From NCBI GenBank assembly GCA_004553595.1, contig SFKZ01000001.1:433212-497211 (forward strand): 64,000 nucleotides of DNA, written 5' to 3'. The stretch is from Methanobrevibacter ruminantium (GTDB lineage Archaea; Methanobacteriota; Methanobacteria; Methanobacteriales; Methanobacteriaceae). Below are positions 63,346 through 64,000 of the stretch, piece by piece (the first letter of the stretch is position 1; every line of letters starts with the position of its first letter). The translations under genes and the position numbers were made by a program. The notes beneath the pieces were generated by a model that did no database searches, was not told the DNA's origin, and worked only from the letters and a program-made list of their open reading frames with translations.

Positions 63346-64000
63346 ATGCAAGTTATAGCAGATCTTGGTGGAACTCCAGGGAAGGATTGCAGAGGCTTTT
63401 GTAAGTTTTGCTACTTTAGAAAAGTGAAACCATTAACAGAAGCTCTCGGATGTCAACATTGTCCACCTAATAAAGTGGGCTGTCCAAGATGTTTGGAAGG
63501 AGTTCAAGAGGCAGGGAAACCATTTCAACAGCCATTTTCAGTTATCAGTGAAGTACAGATGGCATTGATGATGAATCCTGTAAGGGATGCTAACTTAAAG
63601 GTTAATATAAGCGGTGGTGGAGATGTCAGCTGTTATCCTTATCTTGAAGAACTTATATTTAACTTGTCCCAAATGCAATTGCCAATTCACTTAGGTTATA
63701 CAAGTGGAAAGGGAATTGATGATGGTGATATTGCTACACAATTCCTGAATCAGGGAGTTGATGAGGTAACATACACTATTTTTGCAGCAGACCCAAAACT
63801 CAGGAAGAAATGGATGTTAGATCCAAGTCCTGAAGAATCACTTAAAGCTGCTCAACTTTTTGCTGAAGGTGCAGACTTGCATGCAGCAGCAGTAATCATT
63901 CCTGGTGTGAATGATGGTGCAGTCCTTCAAAACACCTGTGAAAAGTTGGAAGAGTGGGGAGCAAAGGCATTGATGATGATGCGTTTTGCAAATAGTTATG
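63346..64000 (+). CDS. mmp10: Methanogenesis marker protein 10, radical SAM methyltransferase (partial)
   Basis: Mmp10 methylates an arginine of McrA, the large subunit of methyl-coenzyme M reductase. The N-terminal 218 residues are present. MQVIADLGGTPGKDCRGFCK gives the C-x3-C-x2-C radical SAM motif (CRGFCKFC), followed by a second cysteine group CQHCPPNKVGCPRCLEG, then KVNISGGGDVSCYPYLEE. I choose ATG 63346; an in-frame GTG at 63331 is an alternative. The gene continues beyond the window end. Confidence 0.93.
   Translation, partial: MQVIADLGGTPGKDCRGFCKFCYFRKVKPLTEALGCQHCPPNKVGCPRCLEGVQEAGKPFQQPFSVISEVQMALMMNPVRDANLKVNISGGGDVSCYPYLEELIFNLSQMQLPIHLGYTSGKGIDDGDIATQFLNQGVDEVTYTIFAADPKLRKKWMLDPSPEESLKAAQLFAEGADLHAAAVIIPGVNDGAVLQNTCEKLEEWGAKALMMMRFANSY

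Noticed and set aside
1..64000. tRNA, rRNA, insertion sequence or prophage genes
   Set aside because: Read for but not recognised on either strand; a tRNA or covariance-model scan would be decisive.

Overview
The window is about 64 kb of very AT-rich archaeal DNA, almost certainly from a hydrogenotrophic methanogen of the Methanobacteriales and most likely a Methanobrevibacter-like gut or rumen species. The evidence is gene content. It holds methanogenesis marker proteins 7 and 10, coenzyme M biosynthesis genes (comB, comC), coenzyme F420 biosynthesis (cofG), methanopterin biosynthesis (mptA), geranylgeranyl reductase for archaeal lipids, Nop5 and fibrillarin, the archaeal proteasome beta subunit, the KH/beta-CASP termination nuclease FttA (aCPSF1), archaeal Trm1 and Taw2, and a family B DNA polymerase that stops just after the YADTDG motif, as in the split polymerase known from Methanothermobacter. 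Ribosome binding sites of the AGGTGA/GGAGG type precede most starts.

Layout. 1-6 kb: end of a conserved archaeal gene, then a phosphate uptake operon (pstS, pstC, pstA, pstB, phoU, and an HTH-PhoU gene). 6-9 kb: two four-CBS-domain proteins. 9-13 kb: pheA, a Ser/Gly-tailed membrane protein paired with a PsbP-like surface protein, and coaBC. 13-16 kb: a 970-base gap with a candidate small RNA, then the nop5-flpA pair. 16-21.7 kb: pyrD-pyrK, an AI-2E-type membrane protein, polB1, a DGC-type zinc protein and a gene of unknown function. 22-32 kb: comC, purM, fttA, psmB, taw2, a geranylgeranyl reductase, cofG and a small conserved gene. 32.5-34.6 kb: two broken genes (an NSS transporter and an acetyltransferase). 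34.6-47.7 kb: mostly housekeeping genes (mptA, an Lrp regulator, trm1, a DegT aminotransferase, a TtuA-like tRNA thiolase, a Na/Ca antiporter and CorC-like pair, a TraB and DUF1922 pair, comB). 47.7-60 kb: an accessory stretch of redox and stress genes (nitroreductase, MalY/PatB, ArsC/Spx-like, flavodoxin, glutathione peroxidase, ATP-grasp) interspersed with five more broken genes around an intact serS. 60-64 kb: a HerA-like ATPase, mmp7 and the start of mmp10.

The most notable points are as follows. (1) A 48-codon membrane-protein gene on the minus strand (35120-35266) has a strong ribosome binding site, a TATA box and a dyad directly upstream of the TATA box. (2) A candidate non-coding RNA (about 12954-13173) has an orphan promoter and nested stems ending in a T-run. 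(3) Seven genes are inactivated, mainly by single-base deletions, and all are accessory genes. (4) Short AT-rich tandem arrays (periods 10-42) sit within about 10-50 bases of start codons at six genes. (5) Hairpin-plus-T-run terminators overlap or abut stop codons, and one lies inside the pst operon. No tRNA, rRNA, CRISPR array, prophage or insertion sequence was recognised. All calls come from reading the sequence; no database search was made.
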